Counted from the stretch's first letter, positions 24,764 through 34,189 are shown. The stretch: DNA of 64,000 nt from Flavobacterium anhuiense (GCF_900101855.1 NZ_FMVC01000003.1:332902-396901); one strand, 5' to 3'. A program made the numbers and translations. Notes: generated from the letters alone by a model not told the origin.

Positions 24764-25462
24764 CTAACAAATCAGCAACAGTCGATATTCTCCATCATTT
24801 TCTACAGGCGCCCTATGCACACAAGGCAGTACTCCTTGCTTTGGATGATCTACAGCCAAGCGCCAAAGATGTCCTAAACCTAAATTAATAGGTTTTGCAT
24901 TTTCATGCAGCTGATAATGCAAATCAAAGTAATTTTCTTTTAAAAAGTCTTCAAACTCCTCTTCTGTTCCATCATGCAGTTCTTTGAGTTTTGCTCTAAT
25001 TTCTGGAATTAAGATTTTTTGTTCTACTTGCGAATTAGCCACAATATCGCTTGCCGCTCCGTGATAGGTGCATAAAAAAGTGTCGGTTGCAATGGGCGAA
25101 CGGTCTACGTGAAACGAATACACATCGGTCGAAATGAAATCAAATTCATCATCGCGTTCGTAACATTTCAGTAAATTTAGCGAAGGCGAAGCTCCAAAAT
25201 CGGCTAATAATTGCAAATCATTTAAGATTATTTCTCTCGCTATATTTCCCTTTTCTGAGAGGTGAAGCGCCATTAGATCTTCTGGAGAAACTTCGGTTAT
25301 ATTTTCTTTTAAAGACAGCTTGGCTACAATTTCTTTAAAATCACCATCCAAATTTCTCTTCCAGCATAACGCATTCCTTTCTCCTTTGAAATCGGTATGC
25401 ACTAGTTCAGAAAAGGTTGGCACCACTCCTATTTGACTATTTTCAGAAAATGTATTGCTCAT
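24764..25462 (-). CDS. DUF1826 family protein
   Basis: A 232-residue cytosolic protein. The C-terminal half has the DUF1826 signature: FHVDRSPIATDTFLCTYHG followed much later by PCVHRAPVENDGEYRLLLIC. The conserved His-x-Asp pair and later HRAP suggest a metal/2-oxoglutarate-oxygenase-like double-stranded beta-helix, though catalytic activity is unproven. In other bacteria members are often near zinc-homeostasis genes; no such neighbour is visible here. It lies downstream (116 bases) of the three-gene minus-strand group and may be co-transcribed or separate. Confidence 0.75.
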   Translation of the reverse strand: MSNTFSENSQIGVVPTFSELVHTDFKGERNALCWKRNLDGDFKEIVAKLSLKENITEVSPEDLMALHLSEKGNIAREIILNDLQLLADFGASPSLNLLKCYERDDEFDFISTDVYSFHVDRSPIATDTFLCTYHGAASDIVANSQVEQKILIPEIRAKLKELHDGTEEEFEDFLKENYFDLHYQLHENAKPINLGLGHLWRLAVDHPKQGVLPCVHRAPVENDGEYRLLLIC

Positions 25463-25578
25463 AGTAAAATATAAGAAGCTAATGGCTTCCTTACCTTACA
25501 AAATTATGCAATAGCGGGCAGTTGAAAAATATTTTGCAGAGGCTTTTTAGGTAATAGTTTTCTATGACTGCTTTTTTT

Positions 25579-26004
25579 TTATCCTTGGGATATAATTGCA
25601 GATATTACAATCGCAATCGATATTACCAAAACAGGTACAATAGAAAGTAAAATAGTATAGAATAATTCTTCTTGAAAAATGCCAATACTACATGAAGATT
25701 TGCAGTCAGCTAAAATGACGTAATTCAATAAAACCCAAATTGGAATAAAGATTATCAGCTCAATTACGCTTTTTAAATAGATCTTTTTAATAAAAGAAAA
25801 TACCAAAAACACTATTGCTAAGAAAACGGCCGTCAGTAGAGACGTTAAATACACATTTTCAACAAAAGAACAATCTAAAAAACCCAATGATATTCTTTCA
25901 GAAAAATTTCCCATCGACCAGCAAATCTCCATATAAGTAATTGTAAAAAGTATTGCCCCCAACAATACTTTTTTCTTTAAACCCCGAACTATTTTATTCG
26001 GCAT
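25579..26004 (-). CDS. Small integral membrane protein
   Basis: A 141-residue protein with four predicted membrane spans (KKVLLGAILFTITYMEI, VYLTSLLTAVFLAIVFLVFSFI, VIELIIFIPIWVLLNYVIL, LLSIVPVLVISIAIVISAII) and cysteine-containing loops (ADCKSSCSIG). No family recognised. It begins 3 bases after the stop of the DUF1266 gene, so it is the last member of a three-gene transcription unit. Its role probably relates to that of its neighbours, none of which has a known function. Confidence 0.65.
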   Translation of the reverse strand: MPNKIVRGLKKKVLLGAILFTITYMEICWSMGNFSERISLGFLDCSFVENVYLTSLLTAVFLAIVFLVFSFIKKIYLKSVIELIIFIPIWVLLNYVILADCKSSCSIGIFQEELFYTILLSIVPVLVISIAIVISAIISQG

Positions 26005-26007
26005 CCT

Positions 26008-26721
26008 TTAGAGATATGTTTTATTCTTAAGCGGACTATTATCATTAGTAAGCAAGTCATTTGCAATCTGTATCATTCCGCTGTTGTTTGAACCGCCCCA
26101 AACGGCTCTTCCAAAAATATAGCTCGTGGTGTATTCTTTCCAAGTAGTACAGTATTTCTTCAAATCGGTGTGGCATTTTTTTAAATATTCTTTGAGTTCA
26201 TTTTCTGAAAGATAACCCAAATCGTAACAGCAACGCGCTAAGAAAGCACCTCTTCCGTAATTCCAGCCACTGTCTTTTGTCTTTTTTATTTGAGAAAAAT
26301 CCGTGATGATGTTTTGTTCCATTAGTTCTGGAATCGTATTATTAAGCTGTCTAAATAAATCTATGTAATGTTCAAACAAGCCTTCTTCTCTTGGCAGATT
26401 AGATTTTAAAATGTCCACATAATTTTCGCTATCCTCAAATGCTCGGTAAACGATTTCCATATTTTCGTCTTGGTTTCTGTCGTGCAGATTTTGCAGCACT
26501 TCAATAGCTTGCTCTCTATTATAGATTCCCCAGTACTCTTCAGCCAATGTGACAATATCAGATCTATTCAAACCTGTTTCATAAGAATTCAAGTAAGCCG
26601 ACTGCTGTTCTGCATACATGGAGCCAACAAGCAAATGATCTAATAAATAGCCTCTTACAGCATTTTGATTATTTAATCTAAGGCTTTGAAATGAATTCAA
26701 AATTTTTGAAAAGAATCCCAT
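26008..26721 (-). CDS. DUF1266 family protein
   Basis: A 237-residue soluble protein. The C-terminal part matches DUF1266: SGWNYGRGAFLARCCYDLGYLSENEL, a helical CHTDLKKYCTTWKEYTTSYIFGRAVWGG stretch, and a tryptophan-rich core. DUF1266 proteins occur widely in small operons of unknown role, sometimes near contact-dependent or signalling genes. This copy is flanked at 6 and 3 bases by a membrane-tethered protein and a four-TM protein, suggesting a membrane-associated complex (inference). Confidence 0.75.
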   Translation of the reverse strand: MGFFSKILNSFQSLRLNNQNAVRGYLLDHLLVGSMYAEQQSAYLNSYETGLNRSDIVTLAEEYWGIYNREQAIEVLQNLHDRNQDENMEIVYRAFEDSENYVDILKSNLPREEGLFEHYIDLFRQLNNTIPELMEQNIITDFSQIKKTKDSGWNYGRGAFLARCCYDLGYLSENELKEYLKKCHTDLKKYCTTWKEYTTSYIFGRAVWGGSNNSGMIQIANDLLTNDNSPLKNKTYL

Positions 26722-26727
26722 AACTCT

Positions 26728-27426
26728 TTATGCTACTTTTAAATGAGGAACTTTGTTTTGTAAAATATCGAGAAATCTTTCGCCAACTATTTGATATTTG
26801 GCTCTAGTTTCCAATTGTTTTTTCAAGTTCAGCATATCTTCGGGAGCAGTTACATAATTTAGCCTATCATGAATTTCAAGCGACAACGGACTTCCGTCAA
26901 TATAAAAAGTGATGACGTGTGTTTTTGGCAAGTATTCTTCTGAAGATTTAGAATAAACGCCCAATTGCGATTTCAAAACGCCCCCATATTCAAGTTTAGC
27001 ATCTTCAATTCTGAAGTTATCAAAAACAATATGCTCGTCTAATTCGCCCACCGTATTGGTAGTAAAGAAATGCAAATCGTTTCCGCTCAAAACCCAAAAA
27101 CAATCTGTTTCTACTCTTCTCAGTTTTACACCAATGGTAGATAATGCTGCATTTTTTAGACCATCGGTAACAATTTCTTGAACTTTACTGCTTGTAGATT
27201 GTGGCACAGATGCAGAAGTAAATGCATCTATAGCTTTACCTTTCATCCAATGCTTTAATTGTGAAAAATCATTAGCCAATAATTCTTGTTTGTATTGGTC
27301 ATATTTTGTTCGTTCAAAATTTAAATCAATTTCTCCTTTTGCAGTCTTGTGTTTCTTATTTACATAAATCATAAAAACTATGCCTGCAATTACCAATACA
27401 ATTGGAATAAAAATTAATGTGCTCAT
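26728..27426 (-). CDS. Membrane-anchored uncharacterised protein
   Basis: A 232-residue protein with one N-terminal membrane segment (LIFIPIVLVIAGIVFMIYV) and a cytosolic alpha/beta domain (VLSGNDLHFFTTNTVGELDEHIVFDNFRIEDAKLEYG), reminiscent of PH-like or bacterial-PH folds but not assignable with certainty. First gene of the minus-strand group 27426-25579. Its promoter should lie in the 312-base region shared with the divergent dehydrogenase gene. Confidence 0.6.
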   Translation of the reverse strand: MSTLIFIPIVLVIAGIVFMIYVNKKHKTAKGEIDLNFERTKYDQYKQELLANDFSQLKHWMKGKAIDAFTSASVPQSTSSKVQEIVTDGLKNAALSTIGVKLRRVETDCFWVLSGNDLHFFTTNTVGELDEHIVFDNFRIEDAKLEYGGVLKSQLGVYSKSSEEYLPKTHVITFYIDGSPLSLEIHDRLNYVTAPEDMLNLKKQLETRAKYQIVGERFLDILQNKVPHLKVA

Positions 27427-27668
27427 GCTTTTTTTTGTTTGATTAATTTGTTTTTAGATATTTTGCTGGGTTTAATGTTATCTCAAAGCAAAACGATATT
27501 TCAAGACAAATTTTAGAAAAAAGAAAATGAGAATTTAAGCAGATATAAATTCGCTTGAAACGATTGGATATACGCAAATACTTTTTATAAATCCGTTTTT
27601 AATTACTTGGCATTTTTGGGTAGAAATTTTTAGTCAAGCTTTAAACGACATTCTGAACAAAGTAAATT

Positions 27669-27712
27669 GACTTTTTAAGCAAAGTCAGACCACCAAAGTG
27701 TGCCTTACTTTG
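27669..27712. promoter_or_regulatory. Two adjacent inverted repeats upstream of the dehydrogenase gene
   Basis: GACTTT-N6-AAAGTC (27669-27686) and CAAAGT-N7-ACTTTG (27694-27712) lie 27-70 bases before the ATG at 27739. The second overlaps a TTACTTTG resembling the -7 element. They look like operator half-sites for a dimeric repressor. The rest of the 27427-27738 intergenic region shows nothing further. Confidence 0.4.
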
Positions 27713-27738
27713 CATCATAACTTTTAATAATTAAAAAA

Positions 27739-28740
27739 ATGATACCGAACAATTATCAAGGAGCATTACAACAGCCGCTCAATTCAGGATTTAATGCATC
27801 GTCAACAACCAGTGATGTAATCAAAGGAATTAGTCTTGAAGGAAAAAATGTAATTGTGACAGGCGGAAATGCAGGCATAGGTCTTGAAACCACCAAAACA
27901 CTTGCAAATGCGGGCGCGACAGTAATCGTAGCTGCAAGGGATATTGAAAAAGCTAAGAATAACTTGAAAGGCATAAAAAATGTAGAAATCGAAGCAATGG
28001 ATATTATAGATCCTGATTCTATTACCGCGTTTGCAGATAAATTTATCTCGTCAGGAAGAGCTTTGCATTTGCTTATAAATAATGCTGGAATTATGTGGGT
28101 TCCTTTACGCAGAGACAGTCGCGGAATCGAATCGCAATTGGCTACGAATTACTTAGGGCAATTTCATTTGACGCTAAAGCTTTTTCCTGCTCTTAAAAAA
28201 GCCAACGGCGCGAGAGTCATTAATGTATCTTCACTTGGACATCATATGTCGCCTTTCAACTTTGAAGATCCTAATTTTCTTCATCGCGAGTATGAAACTT
28301 TACAAGCATACGGACAGTCAAAAACGGCATGCAACTTATTTTCTCTTGAGCTGGACAATCGCATAAAAGCTTACCATATAAGAGCTTACTCTCTTCATCC
28401 TGGCTCAATTGGAGGCACAGAACTAGGAAGAGAAGCATCAGTAGAATTATTTCAAAAAATGGGTTTCTTAGATGCAGAGGGCAATATGCTTCCTGAAGTT
28501 GCTGCAAGATTAAAGTCAATACCGCAAGGCGCAGCCACAACTATATGGTGCGCCACAAGTCCTTTACTGGATCATATTGGAGGTGTTTATTGTGAAGATG
28601 CAGATATTGCTCCATTAGCATCAGAAGAAAGCATCGGAATATATGGTGTCCAGCCCTATGCTTTAGACGAAACCAATGCTAAAAAATTATGGGATTTAAG
28701 TGAACAAATGACTGGTGTGTCATTAGCCTCTGTAAACTAA
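27739..28740 (+). CDS. Short-chain dehydrogenase/reductase
   Basis: A 333-residue SDR of the retinol-dehydrogenase/WW-oxidoreductase-like type. NAD(P) motif TGGNAGIG at ~41-48. AARD at ~66 after the second strand suggests NADP preference. NNAG lies at ~115, then INVSSLGHHMSPF (catalytic Ser) and AYGQSKTACN (YxxxK catalytic Tyr/Lys). An N-terminal ~35-residue extension precedes the Rossmann fold. Substrate unknown. The AraC-type regulator gene follows 66 bases downstream on the same strand with its own promoter, so the pair may form a regulator/target module. Confidence 0.88.
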   Translation: MIPNNYQGALQQPLNSGFNASSTTSDVIKGISLEGKNVIVTGGNAGIGLETTKTLANAGATVIVAARDIEKAKNNLKGIKNVEIEAMDIIDPDSITAFADKFISSGRALHLLINNAGIMWVPLRRDSRGIESQLATNYLGQFHLTLKLFPALKKANGARVINVSSLGHHMSPFNFEDPNFLHREYETLQAYGQSKTACNLFSLELDNRIKAYHIRAYSLHPGSIGGTELGREASVELFQKMGFLDAEGNMLPEVAARLKSIPQGAATTIWCATSPLLDHIGGVYCEDADIAPLASEESIGIYGVQPYALDETNAKKLWDLSEQMTGVSLASVN

Positions 28741-28748
28741 TATGGGTT

Positions 28749-28781
28749 TTGAACAAAAAGAAATGATACTTTCTATCTTTG
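28749..28781 (+). promoter_or_regulatory. Promoter of the AraC-family gene
   Basis: TTG at 28749-28751, a 22-base spacer and TATCTTTG at 28774-28781 match the Bacteroidota consensus. The ATG follows 25 bases later at 28807. Confidence 0.65.
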
Positions 28782-28806
28782 TAATCATAAATTAATCAAA
28801 TCAATT

Positions 28807-29610
28807 ATGGATCACATATCAAGATATTTAACTCCAGAAATTAAACTTTCCTGCTATGAAGACAAATTCTTTAAATCAGATATCATGTTTGATGATCATA
28901 TGCTCATTTGGTTTATCTCTGGTGAAACAAAAATTATACAATATGATGCCTCCTTTCTTTTTAAGAAAGGAGATATCTTTTTAATACCAAGAAACCAGCT
29001 TGCAACTATAATCAATTATCCCTCAAACGGAGAACCGCACAAAACAGTTGTAATGCACCTTTCTGTTGAACGGCTAAAAAAATTTTATCAGAATATCGAA
29101 CTTGTAAAGAAACCGATACCTGAAAATAAAATTTATAGTTTTAATAATCATCCTTTGTTAGAAAGCTGCCTGGCTTCGCTTGTGCCTTATTTTGATTTGA
29201 AAAGCCATTTCTCAGAAGATTTGGCTTCTTTAAAAATAACCGAAGCTCTAAGCATTTTGAGAGCAATCGACAAAAATGTTGACAATGTACTCGCTAATTT
29301 TGATGAACCTGGAAAAATCGATCTAATTGGTTTTATGGAACGTAATTTTATGTTCAACATGCCTTTGGAAAAACTAGGCTATCTTACCGGTCGCAGTTTA
29401 TCAACATTCAATAGAGACTTTAAAAAGCACTTTAATACTACTCCTCAAAAATGGCTTACACATAAAAGACTTGAATTGGCCTATTATCAATTGGCAGAAA
29501 AAAAGAAAAAGCCAATCGATGTGTATCTTGAAGTAGGTTTCGAAAACTTATCTCATTTCTCATACGCGTTTAAAAAATTATATGGCATTTCTCCCAAGCA
29601 GCTGATTTAA
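28807..29610 (+). CDS. AraC-family transcriptional regulator
   Basis: A 267-residue protein. The N-terminal ~130 residues form a cupin-like effector domain (MLIWFISGETKIIQYDASFLFKKGDIFLIPRNQLATI). The C-terminal ~100 residues carry two HTH motifs of the AraC/XylS type (LEKLGYLTGRSLSTFNRDFKKHFNTTPQKWLTHKR, then PIDVYLEVGFENLSHFSYAFKKLYGISPKQL). The proteins ends a few residues later. Likely controls the upstream dehydrogenase gene or the convergent aldo/keto reductase 9 bases away. Ligand unknown. Confidence 0.88.
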   Translation: MDHISRYLTPEIKLSCYEDKFFKSDIMFDDHMLIWFISGETKIIQYDASFLFKKGDIFLIPRNQLATIINYPSNGEPHKTVVMHLSVERLKKFYQNIELVKKPIPENKIYSFNNHPLLESCLASLVPYFDLKSHFSEDLASLKITEALSILRAIDKNVDNVLANFDEPGKIDLIGFMERNFMFNMPLEKLGYLTGRSLSTFNRDFKKHFNTTPQKWLTHKRLELAYYQLAEKKKKPIDVYLEVGFENLSHFSYAFKKLYGISPKQLI

Positions 29611-29619
29611 AAAGCATCT

Positions 29620-30567
29620 TTAACTCCATTCCGGGAATTGAGTTCTATTTAAATCCAATTTTTCAATCGCTTTCATATCAGCATCGTCAAGCTTGAAATT
29701 GAATATATCTAGATTCTCTATAATATGGGCTTTTTGAGAAGATCTCGGAATAGCAACAATACCGCGCTGATAATGCCATCTTAGACTAACTTGTGCAGTA
29801 GTTTTACCATGCTTTTTAGCTATTTGAGTTAATGTTTCATTTGTAAAAAGACCATTGCTCCCTTCTGCAAAAGGTGCCCATGCCTGCATCTGTATAGTAT
29901 GCTGCTTTAGCACTTTATAATCATTGGACTGCTGAAAATAAGCATGAGTTTCTATCTGATTCACAACTGGTTTTACCTGTGCATAAGACAATAGATCGGC
30001 CAACTGTGCAGGATCAAAATTGCTTATGCCAATAGCTCTGATTTTTCCTGCTTTGTAGAGTTCTTCCATTGCTTTCCAAGATCCTTTTACATCGCCTCTC
30101 GGACGGTGTATTAGATATAAATCCAGATATTCCACCTGCAATTTTCTTAGTGTTTCTTCAAAACCCTTTTTTGCATTTTCATAACCTGCATCATCAACCC
30201 AAAGTTTTGAGGTAACAAAAAGCTGTTTTCTGTCAATGCCACTTTGTTTTATAGCTTTGCCTACCTCTATCTCGTTTCCATATACTTTTGCAGTATCAAT
30301 AAGGCGATAACCTGCAGATATAGCTTCAACGACAGATTTTTGACAGATCTCACCACTTAGCCCATAAGTTCCAAACCCGAGCATAGGCATCTTTAGACCA
30401 TTATTCAGTTTAACATCTGGAATGCCTTTAGGCTCTTTATCCATCAAGACATTTCCGAACAGTTTAGGCATACCTAAAATACCTAAGTAAATTCCAGCTG
30501 TCGCTAATGAACTATTTTGTAAAAACTTGCGTCGGCTTATTTCGTTTTTTGGGTTTTGAGAATTCAT
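29620..30567 (-). CDS. Aldo/keto reductase, apparently exported (Tat-like signal)
   Basis: A 315-residue AKR. The start carries SRRKFLQNSSLATAGIYLG, a twin-arginine-type signal. The mature part has the AKR tetrad: Asp and Tyr in LIDTAKVYGNE, Lys in FVTSKLWVDDAG, His in LYLIHRPRG, plus the AIGISNF and GIVAIPRSS cofactor motifs. It reduces carbonyl compounds with NADPH, with a periplasmic location inferred from the signal. It is convergent with the AraC gene and 45 bases downstream of the methyltransferase gene on the same strand. Confidence 0.85.
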   Translation of the reverse strand: MNSQNPKNEISRRKFLQNSSLATAGIYLGILGMPKLFGNVLMDKEPKGIPDVKLNNGLKMPMLGFGTYGLSGEICQKSVVEAISAGYRLIDTAKVYGNEIEVGKAIKQSGIDRKQLFVTSKLWVDDAGYENAKKGFEETLRKLQVEYLDLYLIHRPRGDVKGSWKAMEELYKAGKIRAIGISNFDPAQLADLLSYAQVKPVVNQIETHAYFQQSNDYKVLKQHTIQMQAWAPFAEGSNGLFTNETLTQIAKKHGKTTAQVSLRWHYQRGIVAIPRSSQKAHIIENLDIFNFKLDDADMKAIEKLDLNRTQFPEWS

Positions 30568-30612
30568 ATTTTTGGTACATTAATCAATTCATAATCAGCT
30601 AAAAGTAATATA

Positions 30613-31221
30613 TTATTTTCTAAAAACACCAAATATAAAGTTCTGAATAGTTTCAAAAGGAGTTTTATGATCAATTGTAAAAGAATCCACCAATTGAAAG
30701 TTTGATTTAAACCGTTCTGCCAAAGATTTCTCAGAATATTGTCTGATTTCGATTCCGCTGCATTTTGTTGGTCCTGTTTCAGAAAAAGTACCAATTGTCA
30801 AAATTCCATTTTTGTTTATTCCTTCACTGGCAATCTGGAGATATTTCAGAATATCTTTTTCTTCTGTCAAAAAATGAAATGCGGCGCGATCGTGCCAAAA
30901 ATCATATTTATGAACTGGTTTGAAATCTGTTATGTCAGATACGATCCAATTTACTTTTTCAGCTTCTTTACCTAAACGGTTTTGGGCTTTTGCAATTGCT
31001 TCTTTAGAAATATCTAAAACAGTTATGTCTGAATAACCCAATTTCAGAAGTTCGTCAACCAAAAAGCTATCACCGCCTCCAATATCAATAATTTTAGCTT
31101 GAAAGGGAATATTATATTGCTTAAATAGATCTAGTGAAGTCTGAGGAACTGGCTGATACCAGCTAACTTCTGTCAGATCTTTTGTTTGATATATGTTTTC
31201 CCAATGTTTCTTTCTATCCAT
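30613..31221 (-). CDS. SAM-dependent class I methyltransferase
   Basis: A 202-residue protein starting MDRKKHWENIYQTKDLTEVSWYQ, the typical start of a family often annotated as trans-aconitate/thiol-type methyltransferases. SAM motif I is IIDIGGGDSFLVDELLKLG (~42-60), acidic motif II is ITVLDISKEAIAKA, and a later WHDRAAFHFL is characteristic of this family. Substrate not determinable. The aldo/keto reductase gene follows at 45 bases; co-transcription is possible. Confidence 0.85.
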   Translation of the reverse strand: MDRKKHWENIYQTKDLTEVSWYQPVPQTSLDLFKQYNIPFQAKIIDIGGGDSFLVDELLKLGYSDITVLDISKEAIAKAQNRLGKEAEKVNWIVSDITDFKPVHKYDFWHDRAAFHFLTEEKDILKYLQIASEGINKNGILTIGTFSETGPTKCSGIEIRQYSEKSLAERFKSNFQLVDSFTIDHKTPFETIQNFIFGVFRK

Positions 31222-31357
31222 TTTTACAATTTTTAAACCGTTAATTCTTTTCTAAATCTCAGCAATTGTTTCAATAATTAGGAGACCTCATTAAAAAATA
31301 AAGATATAATAAGAATAAAAAAGTAAAAATAAAGTGCGGTAAATTATTCCGAAAATG

Positions 31358-33475
31358 TTATTTAAAAATATTTCGAATTGCTTTTCCTATTTCTGCAAAA
31401 TCATCATGACTGCTTACAGATCTTTTTTCTGTATTGTTTGAAGCAATTTTAGAAAAAGGATAAATAAGCATATAGTTATTGTTATTAAATCTATGATTCA
31501 AAAGATCTGGAATATCTCTCATTTTGGGAAAATACGAATGCATTCCTCGGTCACCCATCATAATCACTAGGCCTTCGTTTTCTTCAATGGAAAGTGCTGT
31601 CTGTTCTGCATTTTCCCAATTTGAGAAAACATCAAATGTGGCTTCTATAGAGGCTTTTTTTGCAATTCTTTTCAGAATATTCAGCGTTTTCTCTTTTCCA
31701 TAAAAACTCATTTTTGCTCCAGAATTACGGCCTATATTCCAGATTCTTAACATCGAATGAAAAAATCCAGCATCCAGCTCGGCATCTGCTGGTATAAAAA
31801 CCAAATATCTTTTAATCGTGGCGGCAGGCTGTACAGCGTGATACACCATCAAATTGATGCTTTTATTTCGAAGATAACCGTTATACAAATTATACACAAA
31901 CGAAGCCGAAAAACCTTTTCCCCCTTCAAGCCCTACAATAAGGTCTGTAATTTCTTTTTCTTTTATCACATTACTTATTCCGCTTGCTATATCATTGTCG
32001 TGACGTGTAATTGGGTGCAATTCAACATCGGCAGCAGAAGCGGCTTTAATGGCATTTTCTAAAATCCGTTCGGCATTTTTTTCAGAAGATTCATTGGCAT
32101 CTTCGTTAATTACATTTACAGCATACAGCTGCTTATTTGCAGAGGACTTTACCATCAGTCCAAGATTGACCATTTTTTCAACAGTAGCCTCATGGTTTAC
32201 TGCCAAAAGTATATTTTCTTTCTCTTCGTTCTTACCCGATACGGTATTGTCTTTATCTGCCTGTGCTATACGCTGTGCACTTGCCATCGATACAAACGAT
32301 GATACGGTACAAGAAACGAGAATAAGAAGAATACTGCCGTTAAGCACATGTTCATTTAAAAGTCTTATAGGTTCTCCCGCATCATTTTCACCAATAATTA
32401 TATTATACCCAACCATTACAGAAGCCAGCGTAGCTGCCGCAGATGCAGAACTCAGTCCAAAAATCAGCTGTCCCTCATCATTTGTAAGTTTAAATGTCTT
32501 TTTCGTTAGCATAGCTGCAACGTATTTTCCTCCAATAGAAGCAATAAGCATAATTGATGCTACCCACAATGTCTCCCAGCTTTGTATAAAAGCACTAAAA
32601 TCAATCAGCATTCCGACACTTATTAAAAAGAAAGGAATAAAAATGGCATTTCCGACAAACTCCACCCTATTCATCAACGATGAAGTATGCGGAATTAACT
32701 TGTTTAAAGCCAATCCGGCAAAAAAAGCTCCAATGATAGATTCGATACCTGCCAATTCAGCCAAAAGTGAAGCCAAATAAATCATAACGAGTACAAAAAG
32801 ATATTGGGAGATTTTATCCTCCACATTTTTAAAGAACCAGCGGGCAATTATCGGAAAAACAAGCAGTACAATTAATGTAAAAATGACCATCGAAACTGAT
32901 AACTTCACCCAGAAAGCTGTTCCGACTTCTCCCTGTGACATTCCAACTACAGCGGCCAAAACAAGAAGCGAAAGCACATCAGTAATCATCGTTCCTCCTA
33001 CTGTTATATTAACTGCAAGATTTTTGGCAATTCCTAATCCGCTTACCATCGGGTAAACGATTAAAGTATGTGACGAAAAAAGACTGGCAAAAAGAATTGA
33101 GGTAAGGAGTGAAAATCCCAGTATATAGTAACCACCAACGAGTCCTAAAATAAACGGAACAGCAAAAGTGAAAATAGAAAAAATAATACTCTTCCATTTG
33201 TTCTTTTTAAAATCGGCCATATCGATTTCGAGACCTGCTAAAAACATAATGTACAAAAGACCTGTAGTTCCTGTAACGACGACACTGCTGTCCCTAGAAA
33301 GCACTCCAAAACCATTTGGACCTATTAGCGCACCGGCAATAATAAGACCCAACAGATGTGGCACTTTAATTTTATTCAATAAAAGCGGAATGCATAAAAT
33401 AATGATAATCTCGATAAGATACTTTAACAAAGGATCTTCAATAGGAAAACTTATATGATGTATACTCAGCTGCAT
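31358..33475 (-). CDS. CPA2-type cation/proton antiporter with C-terminal Usp-like domains
   Basis: A 705-residue protein. The first ~395 residues contain about 12-13 membrane segments typical of monovalent cation:proton antiporter-2 (KefB/NapA-like), with LLGLIIAGALIGP near the start and a GIESIIGAFFAGLALN segment. A long cytosolic tail (~410-700) has Usp/Rossmann-like elements (ENILLAVNHEATVEKMVNLGL; DLIVGLEGGKG; LVIMMGDRG), probably regulatory. It exchanges Na+ or K+ for H+ across the inner membrane. The upstream lipoprotein gene ends 3 bases before its start, so the two form an operon. Confidence 0.88.
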   Translation of the reverse strand: MQLSIHHISFPIEDPLLKYLIEIIIILCIPLLLNKIKVPHLLGLIIAGALIGPNGFGVLSRDSSVVVTGTTGLLYIMFLAGLEIDMADFKKNKWKSIIFSIFTFAVPFILGLVGGYYILGFSLLTSILFASLFSSHTLIVYPMVSGLGIAKNLAVNITVGGTMITDVLSLLVLAAVVGMSQGEVGTAFWVKLSVSMVIFTLIVLLVFPIIARWFFKNVEDKISQYLFVLVMIYLASLLAELAGIESIIGAFFAGLALNKLIPHTSSLMNRVEFVGNAIFIPFFLISVGMLIDFSAFIQSWETLWVASIMLIASIGGKYVAAMLTKKTFKLTNDEGQLIFGLSSASAAATLASVMVGYNIIIGENDAGEPIRLLNEHVLNGSILLILVSCTVSSFVSMASAQRIAQADKDNTVSGKNEEKENILLAVNHEATVEKMVNLGLMVKSSANKQLYAVNVINEDANESSEKNAERILENAIKAASAADVELHPITRHDNDIASGISNVIKEKEITDLIVGLEGGKGFSASFVYNLYNGYLRNKSINLMVYHAVQPAATIKRYLVFIPADAELDAGFFHSMLRIWNIGRNSGAKMSFYGKEKTLNILKRIAKKASIEATFDVFSNWENAEQTALSIEENEGLVIMMGDRGMHSYFPKMRDIPDLLNHRFNNNNYMLIYPFSKIASNNTEKRSVSSHDDFAEIGKAIRNIFK

Positions 33476-33478
33476 AAA

Positions 33479-34054
33479 TTACTTTTTATTGGATGGAGTA
33501 AGTTCAACTGAGAATTTTGCGATGCAATTATCTTGACCCGTAATGGTCTGCGTGCCTTTGATTAGATTTTTTTTAATATCATCAAGTACCACGCTCACTT
33601 TTATTTTGTTTTTAGCAGAAGCTTCTTTTGCCGAATCCAGCACTATTTTATTCTCAAGATATTGCCCTGTAAAAACTCGTTTAATTTCATTATTGCTCAA
33701 TACATTGGTATACATTCCTGTCGAATCTGATCGGAACTCCCAAGTTTCAGTGCGCTGATCGCCAATGACATAATTACTGCAATTCGATTCCCTGCAAACC
33801 ATTTTGCTGTTCCATGCTACTTTTAGGTTTTCAGGCCATTCTTTTATTTTTGGAAGCGTATCTTTTACTTTAGAGAGAGACAGTAAACTGTCTTTCATTT
33901 TTAATAGCTTTTCGTATTCTACTTCTTTATCTTGAAACTGTTTCTCCCTTTCTAAAAGTGAGTTTTCGCGCACAATAAGCTCCTGCTCTTTTTTGTTTCC
34001 ACAAGAATATAATGCAAATATAAAACCGACAAGAATAAGTCCTTTTAAAGTCAT
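33479..34054 (-). CDS. Small lipoprotein co-transcribed with the antiporter
   Basis: A 191-residue protein with a lipoprotein signal ending in LYSC (Cys ~17, followed by GNKKEQE), then a ~45-residue coiled coil (ENSLLEREKQFQDKEVEYEKLLKMKD) and a C-terminal beta domain (TETWEFRSDSTGMYTNVL, a lipocalin/META-like look). No named family. The 3-base gap to the antiporter suggests a linked role, perhaps sensing envelope or ionic stress (inference). Confidence 0.7.
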   Translation of the reverse strand: MTLKGLILVGFIFALYSCGNKKEQELIVRENSLLEREKQFQDKEVEYEKLLKMKDSLLSLSKVKDTLPKIKEWPENLKVAWNSKMVCRESNCSNYVIGDQRTETWEFRSDSTGMYTNVLSNNEIKRVFTGQYLENKIVLDSAKEASAKNKIKVSVVLDDIKKNLIKGTQTITGQDNCIAKFSVELTPSNKK

Positions 34055-34161
34055 AAGAATTGATTTTGGATTCTACAAGTTAAGCAGAAAAATCCTTTTA
34101 ACCTTCCAAAAACTGATAAAAAAAGGAAAAATTGATTTTTAATTTGCAAGGATCTTAAAAG

Positions 34162-34189
34162 AAAAAGACGCCTATTATGGCGTCTTTTT
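34162..34189. terminator. Strong terminator downstream of katG
   Basis: AAAAAGACGCC-TATTAT-GGCGTCTTTTT: an 11-bp perfect stem with T-tracts in both directions. It ends the katG transcript and insulates the lipoprotein/antiporter operon. Confidence 0.85.

Noticed and set aside
30613..31221. Restriction-modification methyltransferase
   Set aside because: The motifs belong to small-molecule class I methyltransferases; no target-recognition domain or restriction gene nearby.
32049..32780. 243-codon open frame on the plus strand over the CPA2 antiporter gene
   Set aside because: Shadow of the antiporter's membrane codons on the opposite strand; no start context or motifs.
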